Assembly (NCBI GenBank): GCA_019096065.1
Contig: JAGUCH010000001.1
Location: 4,464,001 to 4,528,000 of the forward strand
Direction: 5' to 3'
DNA: 64,000 nucleotides
Source: Paracyclopina nana
Taxonomy: Eukaryota > Arthropoda > Copepoda > Cyclopoida > Cyclopettidae
The position numbers and the translations under genes were made by a program. Shown here one piece after another: positions 24,240 to 36,800 of the stretch (its first letter is position 1; each line of letters begins with the position of its first letter). The notes beneath the pieces were generated by a model. That model saw nothing but the letters and a program-made list of their open reading frames with translations, had not been told where the DNA came from and ran no database searches.

Positions 24240-24840
24240 CACATTGACTTGACTAAGGACCTAACCCAAACTACTTACAACACCCAAGAATTATATATTT
24301 TCTGAAAGCTTATGTCCCAAGGGTTCATTTGGTGAAAAAATAAAAATCCTGGCCTATGGCTTCCAATAACATAAAATTTTAAAAAACGTTTAGCGCAAAA
24401 ACGGCTCATTTTTTGGGGATAGTTAGCTTCAATGACCCCCACTAAAATTCAAAAATAAAACTTAAGTTACATCATAGTAAAATCGCTAGGATGAACAGAA
24501 ACGGAGATATGGCTATGCTAAAAGTGGACTACTGCCTACTGTATTAATTTTACATAATAAGTTGGGTAGCAAATATCTCAATTTGAGTGCATTTCACAGA
24601 CTTGCTTATGAAATACAAAAAGTTAGATCTTTTTTCAGAGGGGGTCATTGCTATACATAATCTCAAAAAATAATAAGCTGAAGGTGCTAGACGTTTTTGA
24701 AAATTTTATGCTATGGGAAGCCATAGGCCAGGATTTTAAAATTACTACCAAATAAACCCTGAGAACATAAGCTTTCAGAAAATGTATATTTTTTGGGTGT
24801 TGTAAAGAGTTTGGGTTAGGACCTCCTTCAAGTCAATGTG
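24240..24840. mobile_element. Palindromic element, 601 bp
   Basis: The ends CACATTGACTTGA and its inverse are directly flanked by AGCA on both sides (24236-24239 and 24841-24844), a 4-bp target duplication. The arms stay complementary inward for about 200 bp, with shared blocks such as CCTAACCCAAACT, TTTCTGAAAGCTTATGT and the CCTGGCCTATGGCTTCC region. The arms have diverged visibly, so the insertion is not recent. There is no coding content. It is a large hairpin MITE of unknown superfamily. Confidence 0.82.
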
Positions 24841-24844
24841 AGCA

Positions 24845-27800
24845 GAATTGCGTAATCAAAATGTATCATCTGGATGATTAGCACTGCATGAACTTGAACT
24901 AATTCTTCCAGTATCTGGACAACTCATTTCCAAACTTTTGAAAAAAGAATATTCTTGATTAAAGCAGATATAAAGCTGGATTTTGGCTACCTCGATAATA
25001 GGTAGATAGACCCGATCAATTAATAAAATTGGTGTGTCAAAACTCACCCGTAAGAATCGATGAGTAGAGCAAACAATTCAGTCTTCCAGGTTCAAATCTT
25101 GAAAAGACGATTAATCTACCTTGGGTTGCCTCAGAAGAAAGGAAATGGAGCCAATTTTACTTTTGGGTCGTTAATTGAGCAATAAAAGTCCTTGTTTGAC
25201 AGAGCAACGACAACCTAGAAGAAGAAACAACATCCCTTGTTACACTTTCAGTAGTTTTACCACAGCTCGGGATTTATTACCGAAACATGTGGTGAATAAA
25301 TCCAAAGTGGCCTAATTTTCAACTTTTTAGCTATAAAGCACTCCACCCTGGGCAATTATAAGTAATGATTGCAGCACTTTCGTGGTTGAAGCATCTTTGG
25401 CGCTGCCGAAAGTGTTCTGAAATAATGCAAATTAGGACAGCTCAGCCAAAAAATAATTACCCTACCTTTTAAACACAAGGATAGCACTTCTTGTGGACTT
25501 TCTCCCATCATCAGCAATCTATAAAGAAGTGGCATAACAATAAAATATGCCAACGTCATCCATTGATTGCCAAGGTTCCACTTTTTCCAAGCACAGCTTC
25601 CGAACTTTCACAAAATGTTTACTGACAAATAAAAAGTGCACCACTGCACTGATGACAAATGACAGCAGCATTTATTGGAGCAAATACTATCTCTCCAATT
25701 ACAAGTCCACACACTGTGGCTTGCTATGCTCGTTTACTTTGGTTTGCGTGTAGTGCCGACTTTCACAGATTTCTAAAATGAATTAATTTAATCAACTACG
25801 CACCTCTTAACCTGCGGAGGTTCGTTTTTTCAAGATGCTTGTGGTTGAACTACTAATTGTTCTCACAGCCCTTGATTAATGACTACGCATGTGTCTCATT
25901 TCCACCGCCTTTTTTCTCCTTGGTAAAGCGTGTCAGCTTGCTCATGGCGGTTTTTGTGGAATCAAACCAAGCACTATAAGGCAATGTCCTAGCAAATAAT
26001 AAAGAAAGGTCAGTAGTAAAACCAACGGAATGTAATTTTTTTTCATTGTCAAATTTAATGGCATTCAAATCACCAATGCAATGCCTTGCTGCAAATTCTT
26101 TGCAAGCCTCATCAACTTTCCTCTTCTATTTTAAATATCTTGATTTTAAACATTCCTCCAGCTGTGAAGTGATTTAGGAAGGGTTGGAGGTTTTTGTGTC
26201 AACGTTGAATGAACTTGAATTACTGCTTCGTTGGACTAGCTAATGCTGTTGACCAAATTTCACCCATTTTTTAGGATTTATCAGGGACAATTTATAGCAG
26301 TCACAACGTGACCTTAGTTCACAATTTACCTCCTTGTTTGGGTCCCAAAAATGAGCATGTCCTCTTTTTATTCCACGTGCCAGCAAAGATCATCTTTTGG
26401 CCATAAATTGATTATGCTTAACCCCCAGCAGCCACAGGAGGGGGTGCCAGGAAATTTTTAAAAGCCACAATCAAGCTCAGTGGGCTCTTTTGTCTTTTGG
26501 GCAGACAATTTTCTGAGCCCCATGCTGAGGCGTGTTTGGCCAAAAAATCTGTTCCCATGACTTCGTGGGATCATCAATAACACTCGCACCAATTGAAATG
26601 TCCAGTGTTCTTCTCCTCTTCAAGTAAATCTAGCCTTGATCTGATTTTTTCATTCAGACCATCTTTTCGGCTTGAGATGTCATTGCTTTAAATGGATTTC
26701 AATTTTCGACGGCAGAAAAGCGAAAAAATTCAGCTGCAGTCTGTAAAGCGCTTTTCAACGGTTTTTTTCACTTTTTGTTTTGATTTGAATTTACAGTAGC
26801 TGACCTCGCTAGAGCACCCTTTTTTGGCCGGTAATTGATCAAAAGTGCCGAAATAGAGAGGGCGAGTTTTATTTCCTGGCTTTATGGTGCCCTCAGTTAT
26901 GATTATGGATCATTTCGTCACTTGGATGAAGTGCACCTTAGTTCGCTCAGGACAATGGAGGGTATAATTTTGCAAAAGCCTATGATAATAAAGAAGAAGC
27001 CAAAGTGAACTCGTAATGAGGCGTGTGCGTGCCCTTGATGCCAAATGTCTCCATCAAGTTGGGTTTCATTATGACGTTTGGCCCACTCAATTACACCATT
27101 ATTATTTGGATCACAAAATGCACGACTCCAAAAAACTGGCGGACGTACTACGCACGCTAAGTATAATCAGAAAAAAGCTGCTAGCAATTTTCAAGTTTGG
27201 ATATCATAAATTCTGATCATATGAGATGGATATCCAATGATGCTGAAGAACAATTGCATCGGCGGGGAGTTGAGGTAAAAAATGGTCATCCTTGAGCAAA
27301 CAAGTCATAAATTATTCATGCTCCGAACATGATCCAATTACAGAGATATGCTATCCATCATTTTTGCAACAACAATGCACGGTTCTGCTCAATCACGGTC
27401 AATCTGCTTGCTCCCAACGTTCTTTATGTGTGCTCAACTATCCCATCTCTATCTATTTCATGCAGTATGAGCACCCACAAAAAGTTAATTTCCAAACGCC
27501 ATCAAGCCATCGGTCACCTATATGGCTTTAAAAGTGTAAATACGCCTATTTTCATGCTAACCTTGACAGATTCCAAAGGTAACCAGCTATTTGGAAACCT
27601 TCAAGGCAATGACACCCTTTTTAGGCAAATGACAAATTGCTCACAAATGTCCAAAAGCTTAGGAAATGGCAGTTATGACTTGATTAAGCAAAACGCATTA
27701 TGGCGTACCATTTGAAATGGCCACTTTCTTCTTGCATCTCCTAACATCTAATTAAGCACTACATTTAAAAAGAGGAGTACTTTTCAGCTTTTCTAGTTTA

Positions 27801-30800
27801 TGCAAAATGATGATTTCTTCTACTCTCCTTGTGGTTTCGTAGCAAATTACCTTTTTTACCAACTGTTGCTGCTTCTCATTTTGTTGGCAAGGTATCCATG
27901 TATTTTTCGACAATTATGGCAATACTTAGTTGAATATTTAATTGTCAATTGAAGTGCAACTTTGATTATTTTTATGCTTTTTGAGAAAAAAAGAGCCGTA
28001 GGTGGTGCAAATCTAATAGGGGGAAATAGGGCGAAAGATTAGGCTAAGTCATTTGTCTGCCTGTAAGCCTGATTTAATTTAGATGTGAAACAGTTGACAG
28101 TTTTATTGCTTGCTTTCAATCAGGACACTCCTAAATTGTCAGAGCTCAACGTTTGCCTAGCATACGAAGGCGTTTTGTTATTTATGTAATTCAAAAAGGG
28201 CCTTTTAAAGATCGAGTTGTTCATTTTAAATGAGAATCTTTGGCGTGATTTATCAAGAGCGTCAAGTTTTTTTCACTAGGCCTACTACTATGGTAGGCCT
28301 AGTTTTGACATGGTTGAATTAACCTTTTGTGCTGTTAAACGAAATGTATTAGAGCAATTTTAGCTGGTCTAGGATTAACTTTTTCTCATGGCCAGCGAAT
28401 AAAAGCTGAATTGACGCAATTTCTTAATGGATTAACGTGCAGCACTTTTTTATTATGACGTTTTGCTTCACTGTGTATCATCATGAAGATCAGTTATGTT
28501 TGCGTTCAATAAGCCAATTTTAACGTCTTTGATAAAAAGTGCCGTTCCTTTTAAAAATCTACCAATTTGACCAAGGTGAAGCATATACAAATTCTAATTA
28601 TGATCAAAGATATGCAATGAAGCTGTGGGGGTATAGATATGTAGATTTATGACATACATTGAGCAATTCTGCATTGTAGAAAATGATATTGCGTTAAGTA
28701 CAAATTGCGTCGTCCTTGCCTTCAATTTTTTCAATCACTCCTCACGAAAGTGCGATTCACGTAGCTACATTTAAGTCATACGCTTCCACCAGATGCCTCC
28801 ATGAAAATTGTTTGACCACAAAAAGTGTTGGGATTTCTCAATAACCGATTGACTTTGTTTACGTTGACACTAAGGTAGCTTGTAAGTGACGCTTCGATTA
28901 ATTAAGTCAAGTCTCATCAACAGCCCACACAAGTTACACTGAATTCCCACGCAAAAGTGGAACAACGCAAAGCTGTAGTTGATTGTCATGCAGAAAAAGC
29001 AGTAAAGAAGTCAATAGTCGTGACGATTCGGATTTTTAGTCGGCAGGCTATGGCAACAGATCCACCCTCTAGCATTTTAAGGGAATTTTTGTTTATGCTC
29101 GGCCAAACTTTGCTTAGAGTTCATCCTTGCGTGGAGGTTGTAAGGTGAAATCGCCACCTGGTAAAACGATAAATTATGAATAGGTCCGTCAAATCGGCTC
29201 ATAAATAAGCTTGAAATCCAATTAAAGTGGCAAACCTCGGGAGAAAGTGTTGTCACATAGTTGTGCCTATGTACGGAATGAAAGCTCTGATAGAGAAGAC
29301 ATGTTCAATGACTCTACACAATATCATCTATTGGAAAATGACAAATGGAAAAAAGTGGATGAAAAACTCATTAGCAGCAGCAAGAAGAAGTCAGTGGAGA
29401 AATTATTATTATAAGGAATGATTCGGCAGTTATTGGAGGCATTTGGTCAAAACTATTCCTATCTATCCCAGATGAGAAGTGAATTTCTCTTGATGTGGAA
29501 TTATTTTCGGGGCATTTGACGAATACCTAAGGAAAGCAATAATAAAAGAGAATTTCTTTAATTACAGGGACTTGAGGTGACTTCCCGTCACTTTTTGCCA
29601 TATACTGTGAGAGTGCACTGTGATGAAGTAATTTACCTCATTACAGCCCTTTTAATTTCTGAATTTTGGATGTCATCTGCGGAAACTCTTCACTTATTAC
29701 AACACACTGGCAGCCATTAAGAAAGTGAAATTAAAATAGAAGCCGAGTCTGAGAGGGTTGATTTAACCATAAAAAATCGGATTCTTCCTGAACACCATCA
29801 AGACGAGAGGACACTTTAATTAGGAGGGAAATCAAAGTAGCCTGCATTATCTGCAAGAAGTGTGAAACATTCCTTTCGATTTCTATATAGGCGTTATCAG
29901 CTGCAGTCGAGGCATTTAGCTCTCACTTTCGAGCGAGCAAGCATCCATGCATGATAAAATGCCGATCCAACAGATAATACCATTTTTTACCATGATCAAA
30001 GAGCACCTCCTGATGTAATTGGAATGAAAAAATGGTCAAGGTGATTTTTTGGTCAACTAACTTCCCACTAAGCCTCACACTGTGCCCATATATTTTAAAG
30101 TAGCGCGGCCGCATTTATCATCGCGTTACTTACTACAAAGAGGACCAGCACAGCTGATTGTAATCTTGATTGGCCATGATTTTGCATTGATGCCAAACTC
30201 TGATTACCGATAGGAATCCGACCTTTCAGTTTTTACTTGAGTCACTCTAACAAATGATGAACTTTTCAGGAAGTTGGTTGAAAACCGGCCGCCATATTTT
30301 GGCTCAATTTTTCAAAGCACATTTTTCACAATAATAACAGCAACAGCCCATGAGATGCGGGTGGCTGCTGCAAAATAACGTTTCTTCGAACAGCACCAGG
30401 ATGATACACAAGAATCGCATGTTGAGCTAGATCAAAGCGCTCTTTGCTCTTGCCCCAAAATTTGCATTTTTGCAGCTACCGTCATAACCTACTTTGGAGA
30501 AGGCGGTTAATGACAACTTTTAGTGCCATGTCATTTTTTCAAAATTCACTGACAGGTGTTGTTGCCGCCGCGCTGCCTTGAGACCAAGATTTCAATTCTA
30601 GACCCAATTCTATCAAAGTATGGGTTCAAAAGCTTTTTAACTTTCCCTCGACGTGGACAGAGTGACGTCCTTATCAGACAGCCAATAATTGCAATTGAGC
30701 ATTGGGCTCAACTAGTTTATGATGGAAGCAAACCCAAAGCACTTTGAATTAAAAACATGAACGAGTAGCTCAAAAGGAGCTCAAGATCCTGGTTCATGTA

Positions 30801-31200
30801 CAATCTGATCTTCGCGCGATGAAAAGCGTTTTTTATATCCCCCATGAAAATGGGACGCATCACGGGCTAAGCTCGACAACTGGTGGTGTTGATGAGTTTT
30901 GACTTTCTCCCTTTTGAGCCGAGCTCATAATTCAATTCAATTTTGTCAAGTCTACCTGGTATTTAACCACGATAAGAGAGGCAACAGATGCTAAAATGCT
31001 GCAGGATTCATGTAGTACTATACGTAGTAGCATGAAGGAACCGTCATGGCTGGCGATCATCATCCTCACTAATGACGGTATTGGTACTGTACAGACTAGC
31101 TGAATTCCGCGTGTACGAATAAGCCTCACATGCCTTTAAAACTACAGATGGTCTCTCTCTGGCTCGATTCCAACCTGGCCGGTTAAGTATGAAGGCACGT
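24845..31200. other. Long stretch without a supported gene
   Basis: Open frames up to about 128 codons (the longest at 27329-27715, plus) lack domain-like composition and splice support. Apart from one 29-bp hairpin at 28275-28303, no repeats or RNA genes were recognised. Confidence 0.35.
28275..28303. repeat. Perfect 11-bp stem hairpin
   Basis: ACTAGGCCTAC and its inverse GTAGGCCTAGT flank a 7-nt loop. No gene is adjacent, so a terminator or regulatory role cannot be assigned. Confidence 0.6.
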
Positions 31201-31362
31201 ATGTGACAAATTGAAAATTACACCAAAAGTAGCAACGATTATAAAGGAAATTATATGTAGTTCATGAGTGCTTTTTCGGACATGTTGGAATCGAGCTGAT
31301 CTATACGCTTTTGTAGTGGTCAATATCTTGGAAAAGTTTTGTATAGCAGAGAAAATAGTGTT

Positions 31363-31367
31363 TCAGT
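31363..31367 (+). promoter_or_regulatory. Possible initiator (TCAGT)
   Basis: A TCAGT match lies 80 nt upstream of the env-like start codon, with a weak TATAG about 21 nt before it and a better TATAAA at 31240-31245 further up. The start site is therefore uncertain. Confidence 0.25.
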
Positions 31368-31444
31368 CCAACTCTTGTCGTTGTCCTGAAAGTATCCAGC
31401 CATGCTTTATTGAAACGCGTGAAGAGGAGCAGCTTACGAAAACC

Positions 31445-33819
31445 ATGACAAGCCATAATTACCTACTGCTGTTCTTCACCCTAATTGTCACAACCAGTGT
31501 TGGCACCTCTGGATCGGCTGGCACAGACTGGCCCGTGTTTTTTGAGCATCTTGGTCTGGTCCACTCCATTCACAACAAATGGGACTTGACCCTGTCAACA
31601 ACGCTCCACTTGTCAAAGCTCGAGTCCAGAATCCTCAAGACAATTCACAGGCTTGGCCTCTTGAGTGGCAAATACGAGAAAGAAGCTGAGTCTGCTTTTA
31701 GAAGTGTCGAAGAGAAGTCGAGGCTCGAGGAGTTGAGAGAGTCATGGAGCAAGCTGAACCGTCAGCTCGCCAGAAGAACTGAAACCATGAGAAGAAGGAC
31801 GAAAAATCTCAAGAGCCTGGGAAATGCCCATTCTGCGATGGTTCGGAAAAAGAGGCAATCCGATCAGGTTGATGCCGTGATACAGCTCACTGGTGGGGTG
31901 CTTCAGAGCCTTTTCGGCGTGGCTTACACTGAAGATGTGAGGAAAGTGGTGAGCAGGATTGACACCATCGACCAGCAGCTCAGCCAGGACATTGGCGTTG
32001 TGAGAACCTCTCAAGACAGCCTCCAAACAAACACTCGAGAGACGTTGACCAAGCAAGACAATACCATCCACATGGTGGAGAAAATGGCCAAGCAAATTGA
32101 GCGCAAGGTACGTACTGATCACCCGCCGGAAATAACTGTTTTTCTACTTTGTTGACGTTTTTTTTACCCGCGTGGTTCCTTTGTTATGCTTCTCAGTTGC
32201 TTCTGTGATGATCAGAAGACTAGTTATAAGAATAGAAATACTTTATACGGATGCAAAAATAGTTTTTTCATGAAGCCTTGATGCATTACTCTCTCAGGAT
32301 ATGCTACCATGTGATCTAGAGTGATCAACAGGCTGCTGATGATTGCATGGGAAAACGAATTTTAATCGAAAACAGACTCTTCACAATTTGCCTCTCCAGC
32401 TTAAACAACTTTTCCTTCATTGGCCTGATTTTTTATGTCCTCCTGTAAAAGTCAAAAGATCATCAGTTCACATTTGTCTCAATTAAAGCTATAGGAAAAA
32501 ACATGTAATTAATCCTGTTGCAGGTGGCTGATATGGAGACTAATCCCTACTTGAAGACCGAAATTGGCAACCTAGTCAGAAGCAGAAGTGAACTGTATCA
32601 GAATCTCCAACTGGAGCTGAATCTCATTGAGGAGAGGCTAGGAGAAATCGAGAGGGTTATCATCAATCTGAGCAACGGAAGATTGAGCCAAAATCTCTTT
32701 CCCCCTCAAAAGTTGAAGGAAACCCTGGCCACCATCGAGCAGCAGCTTCCATCAAATTACTCATTGCTATTTTCCTCTCAGGGCAGCCTGTGGCCCTACT
32801 ACAGTCTGCTAACCGTTTCAGCTACTTTCAATCCCACAATGGACTCGGTGGATGTGAGGCTGAGCATCCCACTGGTGGACCACGTCAACGTACTGGACCT
32901 GACCAAAGTGCACAATTTGCCTCTAAAGGCCAAAGATGGGTACTCTGTAAAAGTGGACCTGTCCGCCGAATATCTGGTGACAGACAGCTCAAGAAACCAC
33001 TATTTGGAGCTGCACAAAGAGGACTTTGCTGATTGTCAAGTCTATCACACTGGTCTTGACAGACACTTTTATTGTGGATTGCCCCCATTGTTGGATGCCA
33101 CCACCACCAGATCATGCGTCATGCAATTGTATCAGGGCAGATCGAGCTCAGAGTGGTGTCAATCCAAGTTGATTTATGGCATGGTTCAGCCCTTCAGTAG
33201 GCTGTACAATGGGTCTTGGGTGTTTTCAGCGGTGACAGAAAATGTCCAAGTTACACTGCAATGTCCTGATGGCAATATTCCCACTTCCTTGATGGGTTTT
33301 GGCATAGTCGGCCTTGCTGAAGGCTGCACAATTAGCAACGAGGAATTCTGGTACCCACACACTTTTGCTGGAGCCATGCAATTGAACCTCAATTTTGGTG
33401 ACAAGGGATGGGATAACTCGGAATTCCACACAGATCTGTCGGAGGGCCAAGAGGACTTTTTGGACTTTCCTGATGATGAATTCCAGCAGGACTTGGCAGT
33501 TGTGGCCAATCAGGGTCCCAACATTATCTTGACCTCTGAAACCTCTGACGATGCTGTGGTCATTGCCACAGCCAGGTCAATCAGTAGCACAGCCCCAGTG
33601 GAGGATACTACGACGAGCTCAAGCAGTAGCAGCAGCAGCAGCACAGAAATATCACCAAGTAGTAGTAGTGGTACGACTAGCTTGCTTTTCAGCACTGAAT
33701 CAAGTACGGATGGTACTGCAGTGCAGGCCCTCACTGTCCAGGATCCCGAGAACAAGGCAACCGAAGTCCACAATGACATTCTCGTTAAATTGCGTGAGCA
33801 GCTCAGATTATTTATTTAG
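31445..33819 (+). CDS. Env-like (baculovirus F / Iris-type) secreted protein
   Basis: There are two exons, 31445-32107 and 32524-33819, joined in phase 0 across a 416-nt intron (donor AAG/GTACGT, acceptor TGTTGCAG), giving about 652 residues. The chosen start opens a signal peptide (residues 1-20); the frame extends 59 codons further up but lacks a signal there. RKKR at 134-137 is a furin-type site, followed by a fusion-peptide-like segment with a LFG motif (156-158) and a heptad-like helical region. The second half has paired cysteines, then a Ser/Thr-rich tail. This order matches the F/errantivirus Env family, of which Drosophila Iris is a domesticated member. No C-terminal transmembrane helix is present; the protein ends shortly after the Ser-rich tail. 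No gag, pol or LTR is nearby, so host domestication is inferred. Cell fusion activity is unlikely without an anchor. Confidence 0.85.
32108..32523 (+). other. Intron of the env-like gene
   Basis: GTACGTACTG donor and TTGCAG acceptor, phase 0. It contains in-frame stops, so it is not translated read-through. Retroviral env genes normally lack a host-type intron inside the envelope frame. Confidence 0.85.
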
Positions 33820-33878
33820 GATACCATTTAGCATACCAAGATGAAAAATTAGGAAAAAAGACTATGGTGCCAAAACCA

Positions 33879-33884
33879 AATAAA
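33879..33884 (+). terminator. Polyadenylation signal of the env-like gene
   Basis: AATAAA lies 60 nt after the stop codon. Confidence 0.6.
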
Positions 33885-36800
33885 AAAAACCTTTACGAAA
33901 AGAAGAGGAGCACTTTTTATCGTCCTTTAATGTGAGCCGGCATTTTTAGGTGAGACAAAATTAGTCGTCCGGAGACATAAAAACCCCGAACAGATCGTTT
34001 CCGCCATAAAGATTCTGGGCGTAGATAAGGAGATGCTGATTGAAAAAAGTCTGATGCGCTGCATCCTTGGCATAAATTTCTCGTGCTGGCTCGCTAAATA
34101 TGGCTGTAGCATCATAACTACCAGAATATGATGACGAGGATGATGATTATGATTATGCGTCCAGCCAGTATCCTTGAGCCCCAGTTCGATCAGTCATAAA
34201 CTTACTGCTTTTTTTGGACAATGTAGCAGCAGAATGGGGCCCCAAAAATTCATAAAAAGTGCCAAGTTTATAATGATAGCAGGCTGAGATAATAATGAAT
34301 GCCAAGGTCCGCGTGTGCTTTTTATGCAGCTGCTGATGGCAAAATTGATTTGCATCCATCAAGAGGCAAATTTGACCCAATTTCCAAGGTCTGTTGGCAA
34401 ACAATAAATTCGCTAAGCCTTGCTCATGGTCAATGTCAGGCTTAATCCCGATTAATAATGCTGGACATGTTCAAGCACGTGAGGTGTCATGCTAATAATC
34501 TTTTACACTTTCGTGTAATAAGGCGGCCAAGAGCCGATCTCATCAACCACAAGTGCAGTCTGACATTCTAGCCCCACAATGGGGAAAATATGGGGATAAA
34601 AATCCACAACCGAAGCTCACAAATGCGGAAACTTGAGATTGAGATGCTTGTTAATGTCACCGACATTTTAAGGCCTTTTATTCTCCTACTGTTCATTATG
34701 TCCTTACGCATTGCAGCCTTAACACCCAATTTAGGGCATCCTTATCGTTCGTGTGTGTGTCCTGAATTTACTGCTTCTTGGCACGAAAAAATCATGGTGA
34801 GAAGCTGATGATTGGAGCCCGTAGCAGCTCCAAAGAGTACGTAAATTATTATTTTGCGCGCGCTTTTTCCTCTAGTCACGATCTGATAGATTTTATGCAT
34901 GAATTATCTTTTTTCATCTACTCTACTTTATTATAGCTTGTATTCCATCGTGCGGGGCTAGTTTGGTAATTATAATTGTTAGCACTTTTTCTGTTCGCTG
35001 CTCGCGCCCATTTTTTCACCCCAATGCATATAGCAAAAAAACCCAGCCTCCTTGCTGGCTATTCCGGACTCGTATTTTGTGTAGAGTAAAAGTCGGATTG
35101 CATTGCTTCTGGGCTGCTGTCATGCTCAAGGGACATTGGTCAAATGATTTATAAGAGCATGTTTGCAAAGCTCAGGGTTAAATTGCATTGCTCAATTTTT
35201 TGGCGAGCCACGCCATGCTGGAAATGATGTATGTGACTTTGCAATGATTTGCCACATAAATGACACTCTTGACCTTGCTGGCAATGAATTGGACCCACTG
35301 AGTCGATCATTTATTGGCGAAATATGGTAATGTATGCAAGATACTAGAAATTATTTTGTCAGACCTGCATGAGCTGCGGTGGTGGACGCGGGCAATAAAA
35401 GGGCAAAATTGTCTTTGATGATGTGGCTGTTGAGTAAAAGCTTAAACTTCCTTCGTTGTTGCCTAGTTGGAATTGGGCACTAAAACACAAAAGTCACGTT
35501 TCTTTGTCGGCAACAACGCGAGTTGGCAAAAAATTCGGCAAAATTGACAGACGACTACTTGCCCCACGCTCTGTAGTTTATTGGGGGGCACAAAGCAATT
35601 TATTCAAGAGCCTCATTTTGTTTTTGCTCACGAATGTGACCAACTGTCTGTAGTGTAATGGCACTAGAATTAAGGTAAAAAGATGCGATCCTCAACCCTT
35701 AGATCAATGGGGCACAAAAAATGGCTTCCATTTAAAACGTGCTTGGGTAATCTTGGGAAAAACGCGAGGGCATTTCTGGGTCCCTGCTGACGCAATAACA
35801 GATTCATGAAAAGCTGGTCAAAAGTTCTCTCACTTATATTGAGGTCTTAGGGGTCAGAGTTGAAGGGCTTGGGTCGTTAAACCGATCACTCACAAGACAG
35901 AAATGGATTGTCTCAGTAAAAAAGCCCTCCTCGGTTGTTCATTTGGCATCTGTTGCACCAACAAAAAACGATAATAGCAGCCATAAACAGGGTAGACCAA
36001 TTAATTAGGTGGAATTCTTTGAGCGTTGTCAAACAACTTGTACTACGAGAAAAATTGCGTGTGTCACGCGTTCAAATCACTCTGAATGTGTCACAGTTGA
36101 TGTTCAAGAAGTGCAGTCTCATCGCCATCGTTTCAAGCAATTTTCACCAAACAGGGCTGACAAGGAATGTGTGAATCCGTCAGGATCATTCAATTTGATC
36201 CGAATGACTCAGTTGGCAAAATCATGGAAGGCTTTCCTCATTATATGTGAGTCGTTGTGGATTTTTAGCCCAAGAAGCAGTCGGAATTCAATTGCCAGGA
36301 ATTCCACTTTTTTAAGAGTTTGCTTGGTCATCTTGCTATGTGCGAAGTGCATTTTAAAATGAAGCGTTGGAGAGCTGTGAATTTAGCTGAAAAAATGGGT
36401 TGGTGTAGTAGGAATGAAGCAATTTCTCCTGCTGCACTGCTTGCTGCTGTTGAAGATTTGCAATTTTTTAACATACCAGTAGCTGCTGCGCTGCAAAAGT
36501 TTCCAGTCACGCCATTTGCAACATCATGCAGAATATACTTTGTGTGGGGCTAAAAATTTTGGTGAAAATGGGTGTCTTCGGTTTGAAGCTGCGAAAAATA
36601 TTATTCTATTTTCTCTTTGCCTATGTATACTATGTGTAGCAGATGAGAAAAATGCAAATTGGAAAAGTTGTCTGTCAAGCAGAAAATTGGAGATTCAACA
36701 TCTCTCTCTGCGTGAGATGATCTTTTCGACTATTGAATAATAACCAATATACTATTGTAACAAAGGGGACGTTTCAAGTAAACATTTAACCGTTTCTTTC

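Noticed and set aside
27329-27715. 128-codon plus-strand frame
   Set aside because: No domain, signal peptide or splice support, and length within what chance can give in a 64-kb window.
31742-32122. 126-codon minus-strand frame opposite the env-like exon
   Set aside because: It is a shadow of exon 1 of the env-like gene. The plus strand has the signal peptide, splice site and family motifs.
33186-33844. Several open frames overlapping the 3' part of the env-like gene
   Set aside because: They are antisense or shifted-frame shadows, including a leucine-rich one that is merely the complement of the serine repeats.
36009-36553. Two overlapping plus-strand frames of 117 and 77 codons
   Set aside because: Composition looks random or low-complexity, the minus strand is also open, and no homology-like motif was seen.
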